Shown: positions 8,878 through 18,616 of the stretch, in pieces
How the letters are laid out: the number at the start of each line of letters is the position of its first letter
How positions within the stretch are numbered: the first letter of the stretch is position 1
Assembly: GCF_040712315.1 (NCBI RefSeq)
Contig: NC_134015.1
Location: 48,887,964 to 48,951,963 of the forward strand
Source of the DNA: Castanea sativa
Lineage: Eukaryota > Streptophyta > Magnoliopsida > Fagales > Fagaceae
Length of the DNA: 64,000 nucleotides
Reading direction: 5' to 3'
Notes under the pieces: model-generated
The model's input: the letters and a program-made list of their open reading frames with translations, nothing else
The model's database searches: none
Told to the model about the DNA's origin: nothing
Made by a program: the position numbers and the translations under genes

Positions 8878-11388
8878 ATGGGAAAGTTTAAGTGTCTAGT
8901 TGATACCGCCGCTGGGATGGAAGGTTTTAGAGTCAAGTATCATATTCCCAGCGACGTAGGTTTAAAATACTGCCCGGCGGAAGCCATGGCCGGTTTTAGG
9001 AAAACCGGAGAGGTCATCATCCCAATGGTCGCCTTCGTAGAAGGTGGGATGACCCTCCCAATGAAACCCGTAACTAGGGAGTACCTCCGCAACCACTGGT
9101 TGTGTCCCGATCAGTGCGCTCTAAACGTTTTTAGAGTTTTAGGTAGCGTCGACGCTCTAAATGAGCAAATGGGTCTCAACCTTACCAGGCACGACGTTGT
9201 TTTCATGTACGAGTGCCATAAACTTACCAAGGTAGGTTATTACATCAAATCCCGTTCTAGTGTCGTTAGGTTAATCTCTTGTCTGCCCAAATCCAATAAA
9301 GGCATGAAGGATGACTACCTCATCGTTTCTGGCAACTGGCACGACGGCCCCCACTACCTAGTTGAGTGGGGGGATCCAGGTGCGACACCTTAGGATTTAA
9401 CTTCCCACCACATAACTCCCTCTAACATCTAGAAATGTGCATTTGCATTTACTTGAGCGTCTAACTTTAATTTGTTACATGTTTTACGAATCTGACCATG
9501 TTTGTTTATTTTGATGTTTTTCTTTGTAGATAAGCAACTCGTGCGCCCACGCTTAAGCCACTGCAATGTTGCAGATTTGAACCGCGTGCTACGCTCCGAG
9601 GTATTCGTCAGCGAAGATTTACAACTTAGAGCGGCTCATCTGATACTAGGCTACGATCCGATATCTTCAGACTTCCAGGAGATAGAGAACACCATTATTT
9701 CCGGTGACTGGCGGCGTAGGAGGATTCACGTAGCTAGACCGCATTTCCTGGCCGACCACGACCTTCCTGACGCCCCCCACACCATACTGTACTCACAACC
9801 AATTGCTACGATCCCTCTCGCTACACACTCTCAGGCAACTATCGTCCCAGAGGAGCAGGTGTCTTCTTCGAACACATTGGACGAGGAGATAGATCAATTT
9901 CAACTCGAGGACGCCCCACGACCTCGTGGAAACCCGTTCGTTGTTCTTTCCGACGAGGACGAGGAGCCTGCCGAGATTTCTGGGATCGAGGGCCTAGTGA
10001 TAGCACGTCCAGAAGACAGCTCCGTCAAGGAAGACATGGACGAGCTTAAGGGCCTCATGACCGCGAGAGGCGCGAGAGTGGCTAATAAGGGAACGAGGGG
10101 GTCCCAAGTTCCCCCTGCCTTGCCACCACCCCCTCCTCCAGTCGAGCCCAAACCTCCCACCGACGATTCTAAGAAGAAAAGAAAAGTGGATGCCGAGGGG
10201 GCTGGTGGCGAGAAGCCAAAGAAGCTAAAACAACAGCCACTGCCGGCCCAGCAGCAGAAGCTGGACAAGGGCAAAGGGCGCGCCCGCTCAGTTGAAAGTG
10301 GGGAGATCAGGGACGTGGCCGAGGTGCGCCGAGCACCAGCTACCTGGTCTCCTGACTTGAGGCTGGACGGCGCACCAATTCCCTGCCACTCCAGTATTAG
10401 GGCAGTCCAACAAGGCCACGCCCACCATTTGGCCGAGGTGTTGGAGCGTCCTCTTCTACTGCCCAAGGACATGAAAACCTTGGAGAAGATGGGTCAGCCT
10501 CAGCTGTTCCTTTCATTAAAAAGGGGTTTAGCTCTGGTAAGTTCCACCTCACACTCGTACTTTATATTTATTTGTAAACACTTTACCGTATTTAACCTCC
10601 TGACATTTTTGCAGTCCATCCAAGAAGTTTTCGCGGCCGAGAAGTTCGTGGAGGATTCTCAGAAGCGCGCTAGGATGGAGCAAGAGCTAAGGCAAGAGGC
10701 AGAAAGGTCCCTAAGCCAGGCCCTAGCAGAGAATGGGAAGATCACGTCATAGCTGGCCGACTTGAAAAGAGAGAGAGATGGTGACAAGGTCAGCTTGAAG
10801 ACGATGAAAACCCAAGTGGAGGGGCAGCGTAAGCTTCTCCGCCAAAAGGATGACGAGCTTGCCCAAGTCCAACAGGCACGCTCTGACTTGGAAAAGGAGC
10901 TTACGCGGGCGAAGGAGGAGGCTTACGCCCACAAGCACGCACTGGAGGCCACGAAGAAGGCCAGCTATCAGGAGGGGGTGACTAGAACGCAAGAACAGCT
11001 GACAGAGGCTTTTGCGGCCTTGTGCCGAGAGTACTATCAGCAGGTCTGGGGAGAGGCCATGAATACAGCAGGGGTTCCTCAAGCTTCCAAGCTGAGGAAG
11101 CCCGAGAACATTTGGCTTCCCCTAAACATACAGGAAATTGAAGACCCTCCTGTTGCTGCCTCTCCTGCCCTTCCTCCTGTGGTGCAAGAACTTGTTCCTG
11201 ATCCTACAGAACCTGAAGGTTCCCATAAAGAGAAGAACGAGTGTAGTGGTGCCGAGAAGGAGCAGATTCAAAACATGGAGCCCCTCATTCCTTCAACAGA
11301 CAAAGGGAAACAAGCCTTGTCCACCTTTGAGCTGGAACTGAAGAGCACTGAGGCTGGCAACAGCTCCCTCCAAGACCCCCTTCCCTAG
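8878..11388 (+). CDS. Antisense additional ORF of the Tat element (gypsy-type 'transposase_28'-like), one nonsense codon
   Basis: Lies opposite to gag-pol between the tandem array and the 3' LTR. The ATG is at 8878. Two canonical GT-AG introns restore one frame: exons 8878-9379, 9530-10536 and 10615-11388 (introns of 150 and 78 bp). The second intron is also open in frame. The spliced frame has about 760 codons. The N-terminal ~190 residues resemble the plant 'putative gypsy-type transposon' domain. A proline- and charge-rich middle follows, carrying a basic cluster KKKRKV that looks like a nuclear localisation signal. The C-terminal third is a heptad-rich coiled coil (from about SQKRARMEQELRQEAE to KKASYQEG). 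One TAG at 10750 interrupts the coiled coil. Such additional ORFs are known from Tat-lineage elements; their function is not established. Structural or regulatory roles for the element are inference. Confidence 0.82.
9380..9529 (+). other. Intron 1 of the antisense ORF
   Basis: Donor CAG/GTGCGA and acceptor TTTCTTTGTAG/ATAAGC. Splicing joins a split aspartate codon and removes the stop at 9391, giving continuous coding sequence across the junction. The frame restoration is the main evidence. Confidence 0.78.
10537..10614 (+). other. Intron 2 of the antisense ORF
   Basis: 78 bp, donor CTCTG/GTAAGT, T-rich body and acceptor TTTTTGCAG/TCC. The length is a multiple of three and the intron has no stop, so retention would add 26 residues rather than end the protein. 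Its T-rich composition, unlike the GC-rich flanks, supports an intron. Confidence 0.7.
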
Positions 11389-11855
11389 TTTAGGGCCTAG
11401 TATAGGAACTTTCCAACTTTCATAAAGAACAGTTCCATCCAACTTTCATTCATGTTGTTTTTGCTTTACTTTATTCTTTTTGTGCTTGTCGTAGAAGTTC
11501 TCATTAATACATAGTTTAAAGAAGAACAGAACAGACAAATCTGACCCCAGGAGTTGCACAATTATAATCTCCAGACAGTCATGCGCATATTTGCTTTGCA
11601 AAGTAGAGTACTTAAGAACCTGACAAAGATTAACTTAGTTTGGATTTTAAACAATGCCTTAGTTAAAAAACTAATTTGATGGTTTGAACTTTTGTAATTT
11701 GAGGTATTACTTTCAGTAGGATGTAAGGTCCAAGGACCATTCCTTACAAAATTTTGTTCAACACTTAAAGACATAGAACTCAAGATCAAATTAACGAATG
11801 GTAAGATACTGATTTCCACAAAACGTGTGACAAGAATAAGAACAGTGACAAGATA
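11389..11855. other. 3' non-coding spacer between the antisense ORF and the tandem array
   Basis: The spacer follows the antisense ORF stop. From about 11700 it contains a diverged copy of the 151-bp unit (AAGGTCCAAGGACC near 11725, AACGAATGGTAAGATACTG near 11793), showing the array was once longer on this side. Confidence 0.6.
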
Positions 11856-12474
11856 TTAAGAATAGTAACTTCAAATGTTAATTTCCCCAAAGTAGGAGGT
11901 CTAAGGACCCGGTATAACTAAGGTTCTGTTTAACAAATGATAAGATATCAATTTACACAAGGTTTGTGGTCCGAGGACTACACTTAACCAAGTTTCTGTT
12001 TGATTCTTAAGAGTGGTAAGTTCAAATGTTAATTTCCCCACAGTAGAAGGTCCGAGAACCCGGCATAACTAAGGTTCTGTTTAACAAATGATAAGATGTC
12101 AATTTCCACAAGGTTTGTGGTCCGAGGACTACACTTAACCAAGTTTCTATTTGACTCTTAAAAATAGTAACTCCAAATGTTAATTTCCCCACAGTAGAAG
12201 GTCCGAGGACCCGGCATAACTAAGGTTCTGTTTAACAAATGATAAGATATCAATTTCCACAAGGTTTGTGGTCCGAGGACTACACTTAACCAAGTTTCTG
12301 TTTGACTCTTAAGAATAGTAACTCCAAATGTTAATTTCCCCAAAGTAGGAGGTCCGAGGACCCGGCATAACTAAGGTTCTGTTTAACAAATGATAAGATA
12401 TCAATTTCCACAAGGTTTGTGGTCCGAGGACTACACTTAACCAAGTTTCTGTTTGACTCTTAAGAATAGTAACT
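11856..12474. repeat. Tandem array, 151-bp unit, about 4.1 copies
   Basis: The word CCGAGGACTAC recurs at 11971, 12122, 12273 and 12424, exactly 151 bp apart, and GG(T/C)ATAACTAAGG recurs at 11911, 12062, 12213 and 12364. Copies differ at only a few positions. It lies between two convergent genes (integrase on the minus strand, antisense ORF on the plus strand). Tat-type elements are known to carry tandem repeats in this 3' region, and some plant satellites are thought to come from them. Confidence 0.93.
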
Positions 12475-12530
12475 GCAAGCCCCAGAGGTACTTATAACTT
12501 TGAAATGTTAATTAACAAAAGCACATTTTA

Positions 12531-13895
12531 TTAATAATAATACCTTCTAAGGTTATTTACATTCCATGGGCGTGGTACAATTCTTTCATCTAGGTCAGCT
12601 AGCCGATATGACCCTATGCCAGCTACTGAAACAATGCGATAGGGGCCTTCCCAGTTTGGTCCTAGCTTACCCCAAGCTGGGTTCTTAGAAGTGCCCACTA
12701 CTTTTCTTAGTACAAGATCTCTAGGTGCGAGTGGCCTTAGCTTCACGTGAGCATCATATCCCCGTTTTAGTTTCTGTTGATAATAAGCCATTTGGACCAT
12801 AGCTGCCTCGCGTCGTTCCTCAAATAAATCAAGACCTTTCTCCAGGAGTCCATCGTTATTTTCCGGGCTAAAAGAACTCGTCTTCAGGGTGGGAAAACCA
12901 GATTCCAAAGGTATAACCGCCTCGGCTCCATAAGTCATAGAGAATGGTGTTTCTCCCGTGGACCTGCGCGGTGTAGTACGATACGTCCACAGAACATGTG
13001 GGAGTTCTTCTACCCATCTGCCTTTCGCATCGTCCAACCTTTTCTTGAGCCCACTAACTATGACCTTGTTAACGGCCTCGGCTTGCCCATTTCCCTGAGG
13101 ATAAGCTGGAGTGGAGTATCTATTTATGATGCCCATGTCACCACAGTATTTCCTAAAAGCCTTGCTGTCGAATTGAACGTCATTGTCTGAAATAAGGGTG
13201 TGTGGCATACCGAATCTAGTGACGATGTTTTTCCAGACAAATTTCTTGGAATCAACGTCTCTGATATTTGCTAAGGGCTCGGCCTCAACCCATTTAGTGA
13301 AATAGTCTGTCCCCACGAGAAGCCATCTTTTGTTTCCTGCAGCCCTCGAAAATGGCCCCACTATGTCCAATCCCCACTGTGCAAAAGGCCAAGGACTGGA
13401 GAGAGGGTTTAGAGCCCCTCCAGGTTGATGAATATTAGGGGCGAACCTCTGGCATTGATCACACTTTCTGGCATAGTCCTGAGCCTCCTTCTGCATATTA
13501 GGCCACCAATAACCCTGAGTTAGGGCTCTATGGGCTAAGGACCTTCCCCCAGTGTGGCTTCCACAAATCCCTTCATGCAATTCTTCCAAAAGCGTTTCCG
13601 CTGATTCCGGGTGTACACACAACAAGTACGGTCCCGAGAAGGATCGTTTGTACAATTTCTGATCCTCGGACAACCAGAAACGTGGGGCCTTTCGACGCAC
13701 CTTTTCTGCTTTAGACTTGTCCTCAGGAAGGATGTCGTTCTTAAGAAAAGATACGACCGGGTCCATCCAACTAGGTCCAAGCCTTATTAGATGGATGCAA
13801 GCCGCATTGACAGCGATAAGAGTTAGCTCTAGCAAATCCTCCACAAGGATAATCCTGGGCAAACCCTGAGTCGAGGACGTTGCTAACGTAGCCAA
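12531..13895 (-). CDS. Integrase region of the Tat element pol (open, no start of its own)
   Basis: 454 codons without a stop. It begins at the end of the second RNase H domain and includes the whole integrase. The zinc-binding segment has histidines in LHEGICGSHTGG and the cysteine pair CDQC. The catalytic core shows aspartate in WGLDIVGP, aspartate in TLISDNDVQFD and glutamate in NGQAEAVNK. The C-terminal part holds GPNWEGPYRIV, the GPY-type module. The protein would normally be cut from a gag-pol polyprotein, where it inserts element cDNA into the genome. Here upstream frameshifts and stops prevent that, so it is best regarded as the intact part of a broken polyprotein. The first ATG is not a natural start. 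Confidence 0.85.
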   Translation of the reverse strand: MATLATSSTQGLPRIILVEDLLELTLIAVNAACIHLIRLGPSWMDPVVSFLKNDILPEDKSKAEKVRRKAPRFWLSEDQKLYKRSFSGPYLLCVHPESAETLLEELHEGICGSHTGGRSLAHRALTQGYWWPNMQKEAQDYARKCDQCQRFAPNIHQPGGALNPLSSPWPFAQWGLDIVGPFSRAAGNKRWLLVGTDYFTKWVEAEPLANIRDVDSKKFVWKNIVTRFGMPHTLISDNDVQFDSKAFRKYCGDMGIINRYSTPAYPQGNGQAEAVNKVIVSGLKKRLDDAKGRWVEELPHVLWTYRTTPRRSTGETPFSMTYGAEAVIPLESGFPTLKTSSFSPENNDGLLEKGLDLFEERREAAMVQMAYYQQKLKRGYDAHVKLRPLAPRDLVLRKVVGTSKNPAWGKLGPNWEGPYRIVSVAGIGSYRLADLDERIVPRPWNVNNLRRYYY

Positions 13896-15822
13896 AGAAT
13901 CGGCATGGGTGTTTCCACTCCTAGAGATGTGAGCTAAGACGAAGAAGTCAAATTCAGCTTGCTGACGCTTGACCTTGGGCCAAATATTCCTGCATTCTTG
14001 GGTCCCTAGCCTCCATGGTCCCCGTGACCTGGCCGACCACTAACTGAGAGTCCGAGAATGCATGGACTTCCTTTCCACCCATCTTATGTAACATGTTCAT
14101 GCCCACCAAGACTGCTTCGTACTCGGCTTCATTATTAGTAGCCGAGAATTACAGCCTTAGAGATTTTTCGAAGATAATTTCCTCAGGGGATATCAGGACA
14201 AGTCCGACACCAGACCCTCTCTGATTAGCTGCCCCATCCACATACATTTTCCAAGTCGAAGGCACTGCGGCTGTGATCACACCAACTGATTTTCCATCCA
14301 TGTGTGCTTCTTTTAGAGTTTCTTCTAGCAATGGTTCGCAAACTCGCCACCAAGTCAGCGAGGACCTGGCCCTTCACCGAGGTGCGGGGCTTGTATTTAA
14401 CGTCAAAGGCTCCCAGAATGGTTCCCCACTTTGCCACCCTGCCAGAGTAATCGGCGCTGCGTAACACCGCCTTGAGAGGCAATTGGGTCAGGACCACCAC
14501 CACCACCGTGTGGGATTGGAAATAATGAGGAAGCTTCCGTGTGGCATGAACTATGGCCAGAAGTGCTTTCTTCAAGAGTAGGTAGCGCACCTCGGCCTCA
14601 TTCAAAGACTTACTAACATAGTTGACCGGTCTTTGCACCCCGCTTCATTCCTTATGAGGACCAGGCTGACCACGTGGACGGCCACTTCCAGATAAGCAAA
14701 CAGAACCTCGTCCGCCTCGGGGCGAGACAGAATGGGTGGCCGAGAAAGATATTGCTTAAGCTGTTGGAAAGCTAACACGCAATCCTCGGTCCATTGAAAC
14801 CCTTTCTACTTGTTCAACAATTGGAAGAAAGGACGACACCGGTCAGCTGACCGAGATATAAATCTGTTCAATGCGGCAATCATCCCAGTCAATTTTTGGA
14901 TTTCTTTTGGGTTCCGAGGCGGTTGCAAATCCTAAATAGCCTTAACCTGTGCTGGGTTTACCTCTATTCCTCTATGAGTAATCATATATCCCAAGAACTT
15001 TCCAGACCCCACGCCAAAAGAGCACTTTGAGGCGTTAAGGCGCAGCTTGTACTTTCTTAGCATCTGGAAGGTATCGGCCAGATCTTTCACGTGTGAAGGT
15101 ATTGTTTTACTCTTCATCACCATATCATCCACATATACTTCAATAATCTTCCCCAGTTGCTATTCGAACATCCTGGTCATCATTCTTTGGTAAGTAGCCC
15201 CAGCATTTTTCAACCCAAATGGCATGACCTTATAGTGGCAGTTCCCCGTTGGAGTAATGAAAGCAGTCTTCTCTTGATCCTCCAACGCCAAGGGAATCTG
15301 ATGGTAACCCTGGAAGGCGTCCAAAAAACTCATCCGAGGATGTCCGACAGTGGCATCCACCAGTTGATCAATACGCGGCATTGGGAACGAATCCTTGGGG
15401 CAGGCCCTGTTCAAATCTGTGAAGTCCACACATATTCTCCACGTTCCATTCTTCTTTTTAACCACAACCGTATGCGCCAACCATTCGGGGTAGAAAACTT
15501 CTTTAATAGCCCCAGCCCTCTTGAGTTTGAGCACCTCTTGCTTGACGGCCTCGGAATGTTCTTTGGAAGAACGCCGAGGTGGCTGTCTTCTCGGAACAAT
15601 AGCAGGGTTGACGTTTAAATGATGACAAATAAAGCTCGGGTCCACGCCGGGGGCCTCATAAGGGTCCCACGCAAAAACATCAATATTGTCTTTCAGAAAT
15701 TCCAACAACTCCATCTTCTCCTGGTGCGGCAAGCGTATGCCGACTTGGAAGAACCTCTCTGGATCATCGGCTATCAAAAACTTCTCTAACTCCTCACAAT
15801 GAGCCTCCTCTCCTGTCACCAC
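13896..15822 (-). pseudogene. Reverse transcriptase and two RNase H domains, broken
   Basis: The RT core is recognisable: WRICVDFTDLNRACPKDSFP, the DAFQGYHQI segment, then the catalytic YVDD box at about 15129-15140. The normal RNase H of RT covers about 14800-14400. A second RNase H starts at MYVDGAANQRGSGVG near 14250 and includes NNEAEYEA and SDSQLV; the duplicated RNase H is a Tat-type feature. In-frame stops are at 15160-15162, 14932-14934, 14806-14808 and 14149-14151. A single-base loss in the C/G run near 14637-14641 and a single-base gain near 13973 shift the frame. No functional enzyme can be made. Confidence 0.88.
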
Positions 15823-15849
15823 TACAGGTGCATCAGGAGCTGTTAATTG

Positions 15850-16482
15850 CTATGATTCTTGGATGGGCAAAGCTGATGACTCGGCTTCTGTCTGATGAAG
15901 CACTGCGGCCGATATGCATTGCCTGGCCACCGATTGGCTGCCGAGAATTTTCTCAACATATTCCCCAGAGGGGAACTTAACCTTAACATGCAAGGTAGAG
16001 GAGACGGCTCCCAGAGCGTGCAGCCATGGCCTGGCGAGGATGGCTGTATATGGGGAGTAGGCGTCGACCACAATGAAATCCACCTCAACCGTTTCTGAGC
16101 CGGATTGAACGGGCAAACGGATCTGCCCATTCGGCACAACGGCTCTCCCTTCGAAGCTTATAAGTGGCGAGTCATAAGGAGTAAGATCTTCCAGCTTCAA
16201 CCTTAACCCCTTAAATAAATCAGGGTACATGATATCTGCACTGCTGCCCTGATCTATCATCACCCTCCTCACATCATAATTCCCTATCCTAAGAGTAACT
16301 ACAAGAGCATCGTCATGGGGTTGGATAGTCCCCACCTTATCCTCCTCGGAAAATCCCAAGACGGGAAAATTCAGCTTCAACCTCTTCGGCCTGCAGCCTG
16401 ACTCCTCGGCCTGAGGATGTGAAACTGCCATCACCCTAGTGGGACCCGAGCCGGTCCCCGCTGTGTGCAGCAAAAATAACAT
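15850..16482 (-). pseudogene. Aspartic protease region of pol
   Basis: A retropepsin-like domain with DDALVVTLRIGNYDV followed by MIDQGSSADIMYPD, where D-x-G is the active-site motif, and VDAYSPYTAILARPWLHALGA farther on. It would cleave gag-pol. The frame continues into RT except for a stop at 15850-15852. At the 5' side it is separated from gag by a frame change near 16440-16490. Confidence 0.82.
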
Positions 16483-17857
16483 TGATTGTTCCTACCGCCC
16501 GCCGAGATGAACCGTTCCTCCGATTGTTCGAGCCGATTGACCGCCCCGTCCACCAGTTGACACAAGTGCCGCTTTAGTTTTCCTTCACCGACCACCGCTC
16601 CAAGTGGTTCCAAAGGGTCCGACAGCTTCTCGGTAGTGTGGCCCACATCCCGATGGTACCGACAAAAGAGGTTCGATTCCTCTTCGCAGGTCTCCCGCCA
16701 TCTTACTGTGCCATCCGAAGAAGGGCTCCTTACGAACTTTCTCCAAGAATCGATGTACCGGTTCTCGGAACACGTTGTTCATGGCCCGAGGTGCCGCCGA
16801 GCCGGACCGCCCAACGTAATCTCTCATCGGCTTGTTGTTGTGGTACCCGTCCGACCCGAAATCCCTTCTCTCCGCGGATAACCTTCTCCTTACCCTTTCC
16901 TTGCTGCTGGTCTTCCTCCACTCTCTTGTACTCGTCAATACGGTCCATGAGGCGACGTACGCTGCGGACGGGCTTTTTGGTCAAAGACTTTCTCAAGTCG
17001 TGATCAGTAGGAAGACCTACCTTAAAGGTATTGAGCGCCACCTCATCAAAGTCACCATCTATTTCATTAAACATTTCCCAGTACCGGTCAGAATACGCTT
17101 TCAACGTCTCCCCTTCCCTCATGGTCATGGATAGCAACGAGTCCAATGGCCGAGGTACTCTGCTACACGTAATGAACCGCGAAGCGAATGCTCTAGTGAG
17201 CTCCCCAAACGAACCTATAGACCCCGATTTAAGGCCGTTGAACCACCTCATAGCAACAGGTCCCAAGCTAGAGGGGAAAACTTTACACATCAGAGTCTCG
17301 TTATGAGAGTGCACCGCCATCCTCTGGTTAAAGTGACTCACGTGCTCCACCAGATCAGTCCGGCCATTGTAGATGGTGAAGGTAGGCTGGGTGAATCTCT
17401 TGGGAAGCTTCCCTTTCTCAATCCTCCATGAAAATGGAGATTTGGAGAGTTGGTGCAACGCCCGACTCATAGCATCGTTCCCTAAGCCCCTAGAAGGAAG
17501 CTTCTTGCGTCTGCGAGCTGGCTGGTCGTCCTCCTCACAAGAGGACATTGCGCTGGGGGGTGAGCATGACCTTAAGCTGTAACTACCTCCCCGGGCTTCC
17601 TCTGAAGAAGGATTAGATGAGGACGGTGAAGGCTTACGTCTGGCGCGGCGTAGCTTTCTTTTCAAACGACCAATCTCCTTCTGTATGGCTTTAGCACCAT
17701 CCTCGTGGGTGGTGCTACCCCCGCCCTGAGTATGGCTAGCCCTGGGGTATTCTGTATGGACACTTCCCTCACGATCCCTTCGACGTTCAAGACGCTCGAA
17801 ATGATCCTTCGGTTATGATCCCTGTGATTCTGCATGGTGAAAACCTAGGCCTGCCAT
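16483..17857 (-). pseudogene. gag, broken by one stop and at least two frameshifts
   Basis: The likely original ATG is at 17857, about 45 bp after the 5' LTR, with a stop at 17813-17815 soon after. The body 17665-16880 has the retrotransposon gag fold region (FTIYNGRTDLVEHVSHFNQ, the segment ending in AMRWFNGL, and LKAYSDRYWEMFNEI). The frame shifts near 16878 and again near 16690, after which a single zinc-knuckle-like CRYHRDVGH segment follows at about 16635-16665. Gag forms the virus-like particle that packages element RNA in the cytoplasm. This copy cannot make it. Confidence 0.85.
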
Positions 17858-17883
17858 CGTATCCCAGCTCCTTTTTGACTAGA

Positions 17884-17901
17884 TCCCCACAGACGGCGCC
17901 A
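17884..17901 (-). promoter_or_regulatory. Primer binding site
   Basis: Two bases after the 5' LTR the coding strand reads TGGCGCCGTCTGTGGGGA. It opens with the TGG that pairs with tRNA 3' CCA. The first eight bases match the tRNA-Asp-type site common in plant gypsy elements, but the following bases differ, so the primer tRNA is left open. Confidence 0.85.
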
Positions 17902-17903
17902 AT

Positions 17904-18611
17904 TGTAAGTGCACAATTGCACCTGGACCCAAAGACAACTACGGGCTCAGGCCCAATGAGCCTTAAACAATGAAATTTGTAGAGTGTGGGCTTGAAACCT
18001 AGGTTAGAAGTACTGAGAACTTGATAACAGGCTAAAAGTTACAAACACTTGTAAATAATAAACGATAATTGCAAATAGACCTCCTCGGACGTGAGCCGAG
18101 GACTACTTCTGTATTATTTCTCTTTCTTTCTTTAAAGGTTACAATTCTTAATTTCTTTCTTAGTTACAGAAACCCCCCCCCCCTCTTTGGCCTTCACCCC
18201 CCTTAAATACTTCCTTCCCTGATGCTTTTTGGACAGTGACTAGAAGTTTCAGCCCTACTGTTCAGGGGTCACTTCCCCATTAATGCGGCCAGGGAGGTAG
18301 GTGCAGAGTCTTTAATGCGGAGGTGGCAGCCTTTGCTCTTGATATTTTCTTTAACACTGGTGCATCTAGAAAGTTCAGGGCCTCCCCCTTTTAACCAACA
18401 GTCTTTCCAGAATTCTGCTTTGACCTTTGTAGTGAATCTCCGAGTCCTCTTGGAACGGTCCGAGGAGGAACTCACCCTCGACTGTATCTTCGGACCCTCG
18501 GCATATGGGCCGATTCATAGTGCTAACAAATTCCTAGCTTATGAACAGATCGGCCCTCCTTGCTAAAGCCCAAAGGCCCACATGCCCACTTGGGTCCTTT
18601 TACTCCCCACA
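17904..18611 (-). repeat. 5' LTR of the Tat element (right copy)
   Basis: 708 bp, same ends as 7663-8370, with about 16 substitutions and no length change seen (both have 11 Cs in the C run). As the 5' LTR it would carry the promoter for genomic RNA on the minus strand. Confidence 0.95.
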
Positions 18612-18616
18612 ATAGT

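Larger units (their letters stand above)
7663..18611 (-). mobile_element. Full-length Tat-lineage Ty3/gypsy LTR retrotransposon (10.95 kb)
   Basis: Identical 5-bp duplications ATAGT flank the element (7658-7662 and 18612-18616). The coding order on the minus strand is gag, protease, RT, RNase H, a second RNase H and integrase, followed by a tandem array and an ORF on the opposite strand. Two RNase H domains plus an antisense 3' ORF are characteristic of the Tat lineage. The LTRs differ at about 16 of 708 positions by eye, 15 of them transitions, which suggests an insertion of roughly a million years or somewhat more depending on the mutation rate. Internal stops and frameshifts make gag-pol non-autonomous now. 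Confidence 0.95.

Noticed and set aside
9900..10472. Minus-strand open frame of 190 codons
   Set aside because: It is the complement of the GC-rich middle of the antisense ORF, whose plus frame has introns, domains and a nuclear signal.
10747..11082. Minus-strand open frame of 111 codons
   Set aside because: Complement of the coiled-coil region of the antisense ORF.
11856..12474. CRISPR-like regular repeats
   Set aside because: The whole 151-bp unit is repeated without unique spacers, and the DNA is a plant retrotransposon.
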